Below the pieces are notes generated by a model. The model saw only the letters and a list, made by a program, of their open reading frames with translations, did no database searches and had not been told where the DNA came from. Both the position numbers and the translations under genes were made by a program. Below, piece after piece: positions 40,605 to 48,737 of a stretch of 64,000 nt of DNA (within the stretch, counting starts at the first letter, position 1; every line of letters begins with the position of its first letter). This stretch comes from an uncultured Collinsella sp. (GTDB taxonomy: Bacteria > Actinomycetota > Coriobacteriia > Coriobacteriales > Coriobacteriaceae): the NCBI GenBank assembly GCA_900757615.1, contig CAAEON010000047.1, positions 8,063-72,062 of the forward strand, given 5' to 3'.

Positions 40605-42016
40605 TATCCGATCGCTCCTTCCATCTCGAGCTTGATCAGGTTGTTCATCTCGACGGCGTACTCCAGCGGCAGCTCCTTGGAGACCGGGTTGGCAAAGCCG
40701 TTGACGATCATAGTGCGGGCCTCTTCCTCCGAGATGCCGCGGCTCATCAGGTAGAACACCTTGTCGTCGCCGATGCGGCCGATGGTGGCCTCGTGGCCGA
40801 TGTCGACGTTCTTGGCGCGGATGTCCATGGCCGGAATAGTGTCGGAGCGGCTCTGGTCGTCGAGCATCAGTGACTGGCAGCTCACGGTTGCCTTGGAACC
40901 CTCGGCCTTGGGTGTGGCCACGATGGAGCTGCGGAAGGTCTGGATGCCGCCGCTCTTGGAGATGCCCTTGGTCTCGACGGTCGCCGAGGTCTCGGGGGCG
41001 TTGAGCACGACCTTGCAGCCGGTGTCGAGGTTCTGCCCGGCGCCGGCAAAGGTGATGCCGGTAAAGCTCGAGCGGGCGCGGCGGCCGTTGAGCACGCTCA
41101 TGGGGTAGAGGTAGCCCACGTGGCTGCCGAAGGAGCCGCTGATCCACTCGATGTCGCCGTCCTCGTCCACGCGCGCACGCTTGGTGTTGAGGTTGTACAT
41201 ATTCTTGGACCAGTTCTCGATGGTCGAGTAGCGCAGGTGCGCACGCTTGCCCACAAAGAGCTCGACGGCGCCGGCGTGGAGGTTGGCCACGTTGTACTTG
41301 GGCGCGGAGCAGCCCTCGATAAAGTGCAGGTCGGCATCGTCCTCGACGATGATGAGCGTGTGCTCAAACTGGCCGGCGCCCTTGGCGTTAAGGCGGAAGT
41401 AGCTCTGCAGCGGAAAATCGAGCTTGGTGCCGCGGGGCACGTAGACAAACGAGCCGCCCGACCACACGGCACCGTGCAGGGCCGCAAACTTGTGATCGGT
41501 GGGCGGGATAAGCGTCATAAACTTCTCGTGGATGAGCGGCTCCCACTGCGGATCGTGCAGGGCCTCCTCGATGCCGGAGTAGACGATACCCATCTTGGAC
41601 GCCGTGTCCTGCATGTTGTGGTAGACCAGCTCGGAGTCGTACTGCGCGCCGACGCCTGCCAGGTAGCTGCGCTCGGCCTCGGGGATGCCCAGGCGCTCAA
41701 AGGTGTTCTTGATGTCGTCGGGCACCGACTCCCAGTCGTGCTTTTGGTCGGTGTTGGGCTTGACGTAGGTGACGATGTTGTCCATGTCCAGGCCCTCGAT
41801 GGAGGGGCCCCACGTCGGATCGGGGAAACGGTTGAAGATCTCGAGGGACTTGAGGCGCAGGTCGAGCATCCACTGCGGCTCGTCCTTCTTGGCGCTGATC
41901 TCGCGCACGATGTCGGGCGTGATGCCGGCGTCGAGACGCTCGAATCCCTCCTCGCCATAGGTGAAGTCGTAGAGGCTGCGGTCGATGTCCGCGACCTCGG
42001 TGCGGTTCTTGGTCAT
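40604..42016 (-). CDS. sufB: Fe-S cluster assembly protein SufB
   Basis: This 470 aa protein is the conserved scaffold subunit of SufBC(2)D. It has VWSGGSFVYVPRGTKLDFPL near residue 190, then FEHTLIIVEDDADLHFIEGCSAP, with the conserved cysteine region, and the C-terminal GHEATIGRIGDDKVFYLMSRGISEEEA. AAAGGGGCG precedes the ATG. It follows sufC by 12 bp. Confidence 0.97.
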   Translation of the reverse strand: MTKNRTEVADIDRSLYDFTYGEEGFERLDAGITPDIVREISAKKDEPQWMLDLRLKSLEIFNRFPDPTWGPSIEGLDMDNIVTYVKPNTDQKHDWESVPDDIKNTFERLGIPEAERSYLAGVGAQYDSELVYHNMQDTASKMGIVYSGIEEALHDPQWEPLIHEKFMTLIPPTDHKFAALHGAVWSGGSFVYVPRGTKLDFPLQSYFRLNAKGAGQFEHTLIIVEDDADLHFIEGCSAPKYNVANLHAGAVELFVGKRAHLRYSTIENWSKNMYNLNTKRARVDEDGDIEWISGSFGSHVGYLYPMSVLNGRRARSSFTGITFAGAGQNLDTGCKVVLNAPETSATVETKGISKSGGIQTFRSSIVATPKAEGSKATVSCQSLMLDDQSRSDTIPAMDIRAKNVDIGHEATIGRIGDDKVFYLMSRGISEEEARTMIVNGFANPVSKELPLEYAVEMNNLIKLEMEGAIG

Positions 42017-42028
42017 TGCGTCGCCCCT

Positions 42029-42829
42029 TTACGCCTGCTGCTCGGCAGCGGCGGACTCGGCCTGGGCGCGCTGCTCGGCGGCCTCGCGCTCGAATGTCTC
42101 AAAGCCGTTCTTGTCGATCCAGGGGATGAGCGAGGCGTCGTCCTCGCGCACGATGTGGCCCTTCACCATAACGTGGACACGGTCGACATCCAAGTGCTCC
42201 AGGATGCGCGTGTTGTGCGTGATGATGAGCATGGAGCCGTCGCAGCTCTTGCGGTAGGCGTCCATGCCGTGGCTGACGGTGGACAGAGCGTCGACATCCA
42301 GACCCGAGTCGGTCTCGTCCAGAATGGCGAGCTTGGGCTGCAGCAGCAGAAGCTGGAGCATCTCGACCTTCTTCTTCTCGCCGCCCGAGAAACCCACGCC
42401 CAGCTCGCGGTTGAGATAGGCGGTATCCATGTTGAGCTCGGCCGCGAGCTCCTTGACGCGGCGGCGGAACTCCTTACCCTTCATCTCCAGGCCGGGGCGG
42501 CCGGCGATGCTGGCGCGCAAAAAGCTCGACAGCGGCACGCCAGGGATCTCGACCGGTGCCTGGAAGCTCAGGAACAGGCCGGCGCGCGAGCGCTTGTCGG
42601 TGGTGAGCTCGGTGATGTCCTGGCCGTCAAAGACGATACGGCCGTCGTTGACCGTGTAGACGGGGTCGCCCATGACCAGGTGGCCGAGGGTGGACTTGCC
42701 GGCGCCGTTGGGGCCCATCAGCACGTGGGTCTCGCCGGCGGCGACGTTGAGGTTGACATTGTGGAGGATGGTCTTCTCGTCCACGGAGGCGGTGAGACCT
42801 TCGATGGAAAGCAGCGGATTTGCGCTCAT
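42029..42829 (-). CDS. sufC: Fe-S cluster assembly ATPase SufC
   Basis: This 266 aa ABC-type ATPase drives conformational change of the SufBCD scaffold. Walker A is MGPNGAGKSTLGHLVMG near residue 34, the signature is VGFSGGEKKKVEM near 145, and Walker B is LAILDETDSGLDVDAL near 165. GAGGGA precedes the ATG at 42829; a longer frame from 42859 has no conserved extension. It is the first gene of the sufCBDSU operon. The C-terminus ends in an Ala/Glu/Gln tail of about 20 residues. Confidence 0.96.
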   Translation of the reverse strand: MSANPLLSIEGLTASVDEKTILHNVNLNVAAGETHVLMGPNGAGKSTLGHLVMGDPVYTVNDGRIVFDGQDITELTTDKRSRAGLFLSFQAPVEIPGVPLSSFLRASIAGRPGLEMKGKEFRRRVKELAAELNMDTAYLNRELGVGFSGGEKKKVEMLQLLLLQPKLAILDETDSGLDVDALSTVSHGMDAYRKSCDGSMLIITHNTRILEHLDVDRVHVMVKGHIVREDDASLIPWIDKNGFETFEREAAEQRAQAESAAAEQQA

Positions 42830-42885
42830 GCTGTCCCTCTCTGTATATGGTGTACTCATAGGTGTACTAAACCCTAGGAATCTTC

Positions 42886-42938
42886 TCGGAATAAAGTTAC
42901 TATGGGTTCGGCGTTAGTCAAGGGAAAACCCGACTAAT
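42886..42938 (-). promoter_or_regulatory. Probable suf operon promoter region
   Basis: On the minus strand TTGACT (about 42914-42919) and TAACTT (about 42892-42897) are 16 bp apart, giving a start near 42886. The -35 is part of an inverted repeat TTAGTC...GACTAA (42914-42938) with GGG/CCC in its centre. This could be a regulatory site for the operon. Confidence 0.45.
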
Positions 42939-42959
42939 CCACTCGACTTTTCAAATTCT

Positions 42960-43032
42960 GGGACAAAATAACCTGTTGTGTTTGTCCCACTTACTTAAGA
43001 TTTGGGACAAACAAACCTGGTTATGTTGTCCC
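42960..43032. promoter_or_regulatory. Tandem 29 bp palindromic operators upstream of the Rrf2 gene
   Basis: Two 29 bp sites, 42960-42988 and 43004-43032, both begin GGGACAAA and end TTGTCCC. Their interiors match closely as well (AACCTG at the same offset, then TGTT/ATGTT). They are 44 bp apart centre to centre, about four helical turns, so two dimers would bind the same face. They end 21 bp before the Rrf2 start codon and lie between the regulator and the suf operon. Binding by the Rrf2 protein is inferred. Confidence 0.75.
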
Positions 43033-43053
43033 AGATGCGATGGGAGGGTAGGT

Positions 43054-43485
43054 ATGCTCATTTCTTCTAAGGGCCGCTATGCCCTCCGACTGATGATCTA
43101 TATCGCAGCGCTGGGCGACGCCGAGGGCAAGATCGCTCTGCGCGAGGTCGCCGACCGCGAGCGTATCTCGCAAAAGTATCTGGAGCAGCTGGTTCGTCCG
43201 CTCATGAAGGCGGGCCTACTTAAGAGCGTGCGCGGCAAGGGCGGCGGCTACATGATGGCCAAGGACCCGGCCGAGGTGCGTGCCGGCGACATCCTGCGCG
43301 CCGTCGAAGGCAGCACGGCTCCGGTGGCGTGCGATGGCATCGACAACAGCTGCGCCCGCAGCGATCTTTGCTCGACCGTCAAATTCTGGCGCGGTCTGGA
43401 CGACGTGATCGAAAAGTACGTCGACGGCGTGACGTTGGCCGACCTTGCTGCCGTCCCCGAGATCAACTTCGACATTAAGCTGTAG
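43054..43485 (+). CDS. Rrf2-family iron-sulfur regulator (IscR/SufR-like)
   Basis: This 143 aa protein starts MLISSKGRYALRLMIYIA, the hallmark N-terminus of Rrf2 proteins. The winged helix-turn-helix includes REVADRERISQKYLEQLVRPL. Three cysteines in the C-terminal loop, VACDGIDNSC and ARSDLCSTVKFW, are placed like the [2Fe-2S] ligands of IscR. Such proteins sense cluster status and control suf or isc operons. GGGAGGG precedes the ATG at 43054. It is divergent from sufC, and two palindromic sites lie directly upstream. Confidence 0.92.
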   Translation: MLISSKGRYALRLMIYIAALGDAEGKIALREVADRERISQKYLEQLVRPLMKAGLLKSVRGKGGGYMMAKDPAEVRAGDILRAVEGSTAPVACDGIDNSCARSDLCSTVKFWRGLDDVIEKYVDGVTLADLAAVPEINFDIKL

Positions 43486-43624
43486 GTTGAGCGCATTTCC
43501 TTACGATTTCGCGGAGGGTTGTTGCCGTTTACCGAGGGGTTGTTGTGCAACAACGGGCGAGCTGCAATACTTAACTCTATCTTTGCAAACCGCACTTTAA
43601 CTACACCAATGCAGGGAGGATCTT

Positions 43625-45439
43625 ATGCAGCCTAAGCATTCTGCTATTGTCGCGGGCCTGACGCTGGCGCTTTCGTTTGGCGCCGTTTCCGCGCCGGCAC
43701 CCGCCGCTGCCGAGGAGCCCACGCCGGGCGTTGCCTCGGATGCTACCGATATCGATAAGGGCCTCTACACCCAGCAGTCCTTCTCGGGCGTGCTGAGGTC
43801 GGTCCAGGGCGTTTCGTTTGTCAACGTGACTCCCGAGATGAAGTACTTCACCAAATATGAGAGCCATGGCAACTATAACCAGGGCTTTTCGTATGGTGAC
43901 GGCTACAACGCGCTGGGTTATTACCAGTTCGACCGTCGTTGGTCGCTCATCCCGTTTATGAAGCAGGCCTACAACTACAACCCCGAAAAATACTGCATGC
44001 TTAAGGATGCGATTGATCACGGCAGCGAGATTTCCAACACGAGCAATGCCATGTACGAGAACGACCAGCTCACCGAGTTGGGCCGTATCGCTCAGGATGC
44101 CTTCCAAGGTGCGTACAACACCGATCCTGCTGAGTTTTCGGCTCTGCAGGATGCGTATGCGTACAACTCGTACTATGCGGTGACCGAGGCGTGGCTCAAG
44201 AGCGGCCTGGGTATTGATATTTCGGGCCGCGCCGATTGCGTCAAGGGCATGGTGTGGAGCATTACCAACATGTGCGGCACTGGTGGCTGCAGGGACTTTT
44301 TCCGCTGGGCGAATCTTTCCAACGATATGTCCGACCGCGAGTTTGTGACGGCGCTTTCCAACAGTGTGGTCAATAACGTGGCGACCAAGTATGCAAGCCA
44401 GCCCCAGTACCACGAGGGCTGGAAGAACCGCTACCGCAACGAGCTAAAGGACTGCTTGGTTTATATCGCTGAGGACGAGGCAGCCGCTGCGACGCCCGTG
44501 CAGCCCGAGCCTACGCCGGCGCCCTCGCCGACACCTGATTCGAATGACGACTCGAGTGACGATGCCAACGATGACAGGATGGATGCGCCCTCGACCGATG
44601 CTGACGGTAATGGCTTTGCTGGTGGCACTACCAACGACGGCTCTACCTCGAACGGCTCCGATTCGAACGGCTCTGCTGCGGGTGATTCGTCTCCAAGCTC
44701 TGCCGGCAATACGGACAGCGACGCTTCTGGTTCGACCGACGCTGACACCTCTAACTCATCCACCGGCTCGAGCGATTCGTCCGTTGGCACCGGCTCTAAC
44801 AACGGCTCCGGCTCTGACGCAACCCCTGATTCCGATGCTTCCAAGGACGACTCGAATAAGGCGCCGGACGCTCCCGTTGCTTCGCCGGACAAGAAGCCTT
44901 CTTTTTCCGAGCAGCTTGGTTCTACGCTGGGCTCTTCGCTGATGGCTGGCGTCAATAATGGCTCGACTCAGAACAAGGACAACTCTGATCAGGTTTCCAC
45001 GGAAAAGACCGAGGCCGCAAAGGGCGACTCCAAGGACGAGGCTTCCGAGAAGACCGTATCCGATAAAGGTTCTAGCTCGGAGGAGAAGGACGACAAGTCC
45101 ACTCAGAAGAAGGACGAGGATAAGAAGTCTGAATCTGAGGAGAAGGACGAGAGCAAGGGCAAGACCAAGGACGGAAAGCAGCAGGGCGAGGACAGCAGTC
45201 AGGGCAACACTGACAACCGGAACCAGGAGCAAAATGACTCCAAGACGGTGACCACTACAACCACCACTACAACGACTAAGACTTCGGGCGGTAACATGCC
45301 CAAGACGGGCGACCTCATCGTTATGGCGAGCCTTGCCAGCGCGAGCTTGGCCACGCTGGGCGCTACGTCTATCGTAAGTGGTAAGCATAAGCTCGATCAG
45401 CAGAAGAAGGCTTCTGGGGAGGACGACTCGGGGGAGTAG
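43625..45439 (+). CDS. Secreted, cell-wall-anchored protein with lysozyme-like N-terminal domain
   Basis: This 604 aa protein has a signal peptide (residues 1-28, LTLALSFGAVSAPAPAAA). Residues 70-280 form a folded domain with FTKYESHGNYNQGFSYGDG and ALGYYQFD, a pattern reminiscent of lysozyme-like/transglycosylase-type folds with a candidate catalytic Glu. Residues 290-540 are low complexity: first Ser/Asp/Asn/Gly-rich, then Lys/Glu/Asp-rich. A Thr run precedes NMPKTGD, a variant sortase motif, then a hydrophobic helix and a charged tail. GGGAGGA precedes the ATG. The enzyme activity is unproven. Confidence 0.78.
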   Translation: MQPKHSAIVAGLTLALSFGAVSAPAPAAAEEPTPGVASDATDIDKGLYTQQSFSGVLRSVQGVSFVNVTPEMKYFTKYESHGNYNQGFSYGDGYNALGYYQFDRRWSLIPFMKQAYNYNPEKYCMLKDAIDHGSEISNTSNAMYENDQLTELGRIAQDAFQGAYNTDPAEFSALQDAYAYNSYYAVTEAWLKSGLGIDISGRADCVKGMVWSITNMCGTGGCRDFFRWANLSNDMSDREFVTALSNSVVNNVATKYASQPQYHEGWKNRYRNELKDCLVYIAEDEAAAATPVQPEPTPAPSPTPDSNDDSSDDANDDRMDAPSTDADGNGFAGGTTNDGSTSNGSDSNGSAAGDSSPSSAGNTDSDASGSTDADTSNSSTGSSDSSVGTGSNNGSGSDATPDSDASKDDSNKAPDAPVASPDKKPSFSEQLGSTLGSSLMAGVNNGSTQNKDNSDQVSTEKTEAAKGDSKDEASEKTVSDKGSSSEEKDDKSTQKKDEDKKSESEEKDESKGKTKDGKQQGEDSSQGNTDNRNQEQNDSKTVTTTTTTTTTKTSGGNMPKTGDLIVMASLASASLATLGATSIVSGKHKLDQQKKASGEDDSGE

Positions 45440-45472
45440 GCTCTCAGTTGCCGGATAACTAAATAGTCGGGA

Positions 45473-45506
45473 CGGGGTCCGGTGCGAATGCATCGGGCCC
45501 CGTTTT
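45473..45506 (+). terminator. Terminator of the surface protein gene
   Basis: CGGGGTCCGGTGC pairs with GCATCGGGCCCCG with two wobbles, followed by TTTTGTT. It lies 33 bp beyond the stop. Confidence 0.75.
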
Positions 45507-45641
45507 GTTGTGCAACGATTAGTTATGCCCCCTCACACCTCTTGTTGCTACCGTTGCCCGATATGTTCGCGCGGCGTCGTCGGTACGCGCGAGGCGGTCA
45601 TTACAATTGGCATCGTGCAGCGATTTAGGGGGAACGTTTTA

Positions 45642-47438
45642 GTGTCTGAACAGGCAAATGTTGATTGTGCTGCTGGCTTTGGCGTGCGCTTGATCGGCTG
45701 TGCCGACGATGCGGCTTTGCCCATTGGCATGCACGACTATGCGGAGGCTCTTGGTTGCTGCACGCTGGTCGACAAGACCATGTTTATTGCCGATGTGTTG
45801 GACTGCGACGCGTCCGTTGTGGTGTGCTGTCGACCCGAGGGTTTTGGCAAGAGCATGAACTTGTCGATGCTCAGGGCTTTTCTGGAGCGTCCAGCGGTCG
45901 GTCGCACCGGTCGGATCTTGTTTGCCGATGCTCAGATTTGGGATGCGGACGGCGGGCGCTATCGGGATGAGTACGCTTGCTATCCGGTGATATCGCTGGA
46001 CTTTTCTGGCGCTGCGAGGCGTGGCCCCGCTGTTGCCGGCGTCGTGCGCGATGCCCTTTCGGGCGAGTGCGCTCGCTTGTTGGCGCTCTTGGAGGCTCCG
46101 GATTTAGCTCGAGATAAGGTGCGTCACGTCGAACGTGTCGCGCGTGGCGTGGCGAGCGCGGACGAGGTTGACTCGGTGCTCGGTGTGCTCATAGAGCTGC
46201 TGGAGATTGCCTACGATGAGCAGGTTGTATTGCTCGTTGATGGGTACGATGGGGCGTGCTCTTGCCGTGCGAGCGCGAGGGACGCTTCCGGCGCCGATCC
46301 GGCAGATCTATTCGATCGCGTGCTGTTCGACGCCATTGCTGCTGCGCGCGATTCATTGCGGCTGACGTGTTTGATGGGGGGGTGTCCCGGCCCTGCCGAA
46401 GCGGCGCTTTCTTTGCACTGCTGCTCGTATTGTCTGACGACGCCGCTTTCGACCTGGTGTGACCGTTGGTTCGGCTTTTCGGATGCCGAGGCCGAGGCTC
46501 TGCTGAATCATGCTGGGCGCGAGGAATACCTGGATGATGCGCGTGAATGGCTCGAGGGGTATCGGTTTGGCAGGGCCTATTGCTCGAGTCCAGAGCGTGT
46601 GATTGGGTTTTTGGACCGAGGCTGCACGGCGCCCGTGCGTGCCGATCTGTATGGATATGCCGATTGCCTGAGTAGAGTAGTTGCCGGGTGGAATCTCGAC
46701 CGCCTTTCGGTCTTGTTTGATTTGCTCGAGGCCCATGGATGCGTTGAGGTCCCGCTTTGTTTGGGCACTGCAGAGCCAGATGTCTCGCCTGACGATAGCA
46801 TGTGGACAGCGCTGTATCTGTCCGGTTTTCTCACGACGGATATGACTGAGGAGCCAGAGCATGGCGATCGCCTCCGTGCTTTGCGATTGCCCAATAACGA
46901 GCTTCGACAGGCCTTGCGTCTAGTGATTGTTGAGTGGTTTGAGTGCGCTGCCGAAGACATTCGAGACGTCGATGCGTTCCGCGACGGGCTGTGCCATGGG
47001 AACGAGGACACCGTGAGGCGGGCGCTAAGCCGCATCTTGGGAGATGCGGGAATCGGTGCGACCGACCCAGATACACCGCTGCCATATCACCTACTCTTGC
47101 AAGGACTCTGCTTTGGCTTGCCGGGCTATGCCAATCCTGCTTCGAGGCGAAAGTGTGGCGCGGATCGCTGGGACATCCAGGTTTTTCCTACGGGCGCCGT
47201 GTTTGACATAGCCGATACGATCGGTATGCTCGATGAACGTCCGCTGGTAACGATCAACATGATGTATGACCCCGGTGTGGATGCGCTGGGCCTGGAATTG
47301 CTGGCCGTGCAGGCGCTACTCGACATAGAGCGTGACGGCATCGACGAAATCCGTGTGCCGCGCCCCGGCGTGGGTCGCATGCGCTGGGGGTTTGGGTTTG
47401 ATGGGCAGCATGTGGCTACGGTGTGCCAGCGGCTTTAA
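45642..47438 (+). CDS. Degenerate AAA-ATPase/PD-(D/E)XK family protein
   Basis: This 598 aa protein follows the layout of the predicted AAA-ATPase plus C-terminal nuclease family common in anaerobes. LPIGMHDYAEALG and LVDKTMFIADVL are near residues 26-52, and the P-loop region CRPEGFGKSMNLSMLRAFL is near residue 65. The Walker B segment is VVLLVDGYDGA, where relatives have IDEYD, so the catalytic Glu is replaced by Gly. At the C-terminus the usual EFK of the nuclease core is not found; TINMMYDPG occupies that place. The GTG start at 45642 follows AGGGGGA. It looks like a full-length but catalytically altered member. Confidence 0.75.
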   Translation: MSEQANVDCAAGFGVRLIGCADDAALPIGMHDYAEALGCCTLVDKTMFIADVLDCDASVVVCCRPEGFGKSMNLSMLRAFLERPAVGRTGRILFADAQIWDADGGRYRDEYACYPVISLDFSGAARRGPAVAGVVRDALSGECARLLALLEAPDLARDKVRHVERVARGVASADEVDSVLGVLIELLEIAYDEQVVLLVDGYDGACSCRASARDASGADPADLFDRVLFDAIAAARDSLRLTCLMGGCPGPAEAALSLHCCSYCLTTPLSTWCDRWFGFSDAEAEALLNHAGREEYLDDAREWLEGYRFGRAYCSSPERVIGFLDRGCTAPVRADLYGYADCLSRVVAGWNLDRLSVLFDLLEAHGCVEVPLCLGTAEPDVSPDDSMWTALYLSGFLTTDMTEEPEHGDRLRALRLPNNELRQALRLVIVEWFECAAEDIRDVDAFRDGLCHGNEDTVRRALSRILGDAGIGATDPDTPLPYHLLLQGLCFGLPGYANPASRRKCGADRWDIQVFPTGAVFDIADTIGMLDERPLVTINMMYDPGVDALGLELLAVQALLDIERDGIDEIRVPRPGVGRMRWGFGFDGQHVATVCQRL

Positions 47439-47462
47439 GCGCCGAGGTGTTTCCGGCTTCCG

Positions 47463-48482
47463 TTACTCGGTGTCCTTCATGGGCGGCATGGGCTTCCAGT
47501 TGGGATCCTTGACGATCTTGCGGGCATCCTTCATGCCACGGCGCAGTGCCGGAATACCGGTCTTAAAGCACTTGTCAACGGCGGCCAGGCGAATGAACTC
47601 CTTGCAGAAGGTCGCGGCGTTGCCCAGACGGAACAGCATGGGGTGGTAGTCGCCATAGATCTGCATGTAGCGGGCCAGATAACCGCGGTTGCGCATGATG
47701 TAGTAGCGGTTGGTGTCGCTCGTGGAGTTGAGCTGGCGCTTGCCGGCAATATCCCAGTTAGAGACGGCGCGGGCGCGCTTAAGCACCACGTCGGCAACAA
47801 CGGCGGCGGGGAAGTGCTGGCTGGCCACGTAGCCATAGCAGGCATCGTCGCCGTAGATAAAGAAGCGCGCGTCGGGCAGGCCAATCTTGTCGACCACGCG
47901 GCGCGAGAACATGCCGCCCTCAAAGCATAGCTGGTTCATGGCGCGGTAGCCCTCGGGTCCCAGGTCCCACTTGGCGACAGGGTTGGGAATGCCGAGCGAA
48001 AGGATGAGCTGGTACTGCCAAAAGAAGGCGCCGCCGTCAAAGTCCAGGCGCGAACCCTGGATGACGTCGTAGCGGTCGGTCCACTTGGCCAAGCGCTCGA
48101 TGCCTTCGGGGATGACGAGCACGTCATCGTCCATTACCCAGAACCACTGGGCGCCCAGGTCGTAGGCGCACTTGGTGCCGGCAGAGAAGCCGCCCGCACC
48201 ACCGCCGTTTTCGAGCTGCGGGGCGTAGATCACACGGTCGGTGCCGCCCTGCGCGTCGGGCTGCTCGGTGTCGATGCCCCACAGGTTGGCCAGGCGCTCG
48301 TTGAATGCGGTGCACATGGCCTCGGTCTCGTGCGAATTCTCGTTATCGACAATCACGATGCGCCAGGGCGTTGCCGTGAGCTCGGTCATAGAGTCGAACA
48401 AGTTGGTCAGGAGTTCCTGGCGCTTGTACGTAACGACGACGATGGCGAGCTTGTCGATGGGAGCGGGAAGGGTTGAAGGCAT
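47463..48482 (-). CDS. Glycosyltransferase family 2, galactofuranosyl/rhamnosyl-type
   Basis: This 339 aa protein has LAIVVVTYKRQELLTNLFDSM at its start, NGGGAGGFSAGTKCAY near residue 95, the metal-binding WFWVMDDDVLV near 115, and a catalytic FFIYGDDACYGYV near 212. The NGGGAGGF plus DDDV combination is typical of GlfT-like and rhamnosyl transferases that use nucleotide-activated sugars at the inner membrane face. ATG at 48482 is preferred to TTG at 48488 because of spacing from AAAGGA. It is divergent from the other glycosyltransferases. Confidence 0.88.
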   Translation of the reverse strand: MPSTLPAPIDKLAIVVVTYKRQELLTNLFDSMTELTATPWRIVIVDNENSHETEAMCTAFNERLANLWGIDTEQPDAQGGTDRVIYAPQLENGGGAGGFSAGTKCAYDLGAQWFWVMDDDVLVIPEGIERLAKWTDRYDVIQGSRLDFDGGAFFWQYQLILSLGIPNPVAKWDLGPEGYRAMNQLCFEGGMFSRRVVDKIGLPDARFFIYGDDACYGYVASQHFPAAVVADVVLKRARAVSNWDIAGKRQLNSTSDTNRYYIMRNRGYLARYMQIYGDYHPMLFRLGNAATFCKEFIRLAAVDKCFKTGIPALRRGMKDARKIVKDPNWKPMPPMKDTE

Positions 48483-48737
48483 GGGCAATATATCCTTTCA
48501 CGCGCGGCGGGCGAGCGCTGCACGGAAGCTATCGAATACGTCCTTGGGACTGTCCTATTGTAAAGGCTCGGCGCACCTTGGCGGCAAGCTTTGAATAAAA
48601 CGCAGGAACCTGCCATGGGCCCGCCGCATGACGTGGAGCTGCTTTGCCCGCAAGAGGCTCCATAGATTATATAAACGCCTGCTGGCGCGCTGACCCTTTG
48701 ATACCATGAAACGACAGGTATTTCCTAAGGAGCACAT
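48483..48737. other. Divergent promoter region of the glycosyltransferase cluster
   Basis: This 255 bp separates the leftward and rightward glycosyltransferase genes. An AT-rich stretch near 48661-48675 and a TTGATACCAT word near 48697-48708 may belong to the rightward promoter. TAAGGAG at 48726-48732 is the ribosome binding site of the next gene. Confidence 0.35.
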
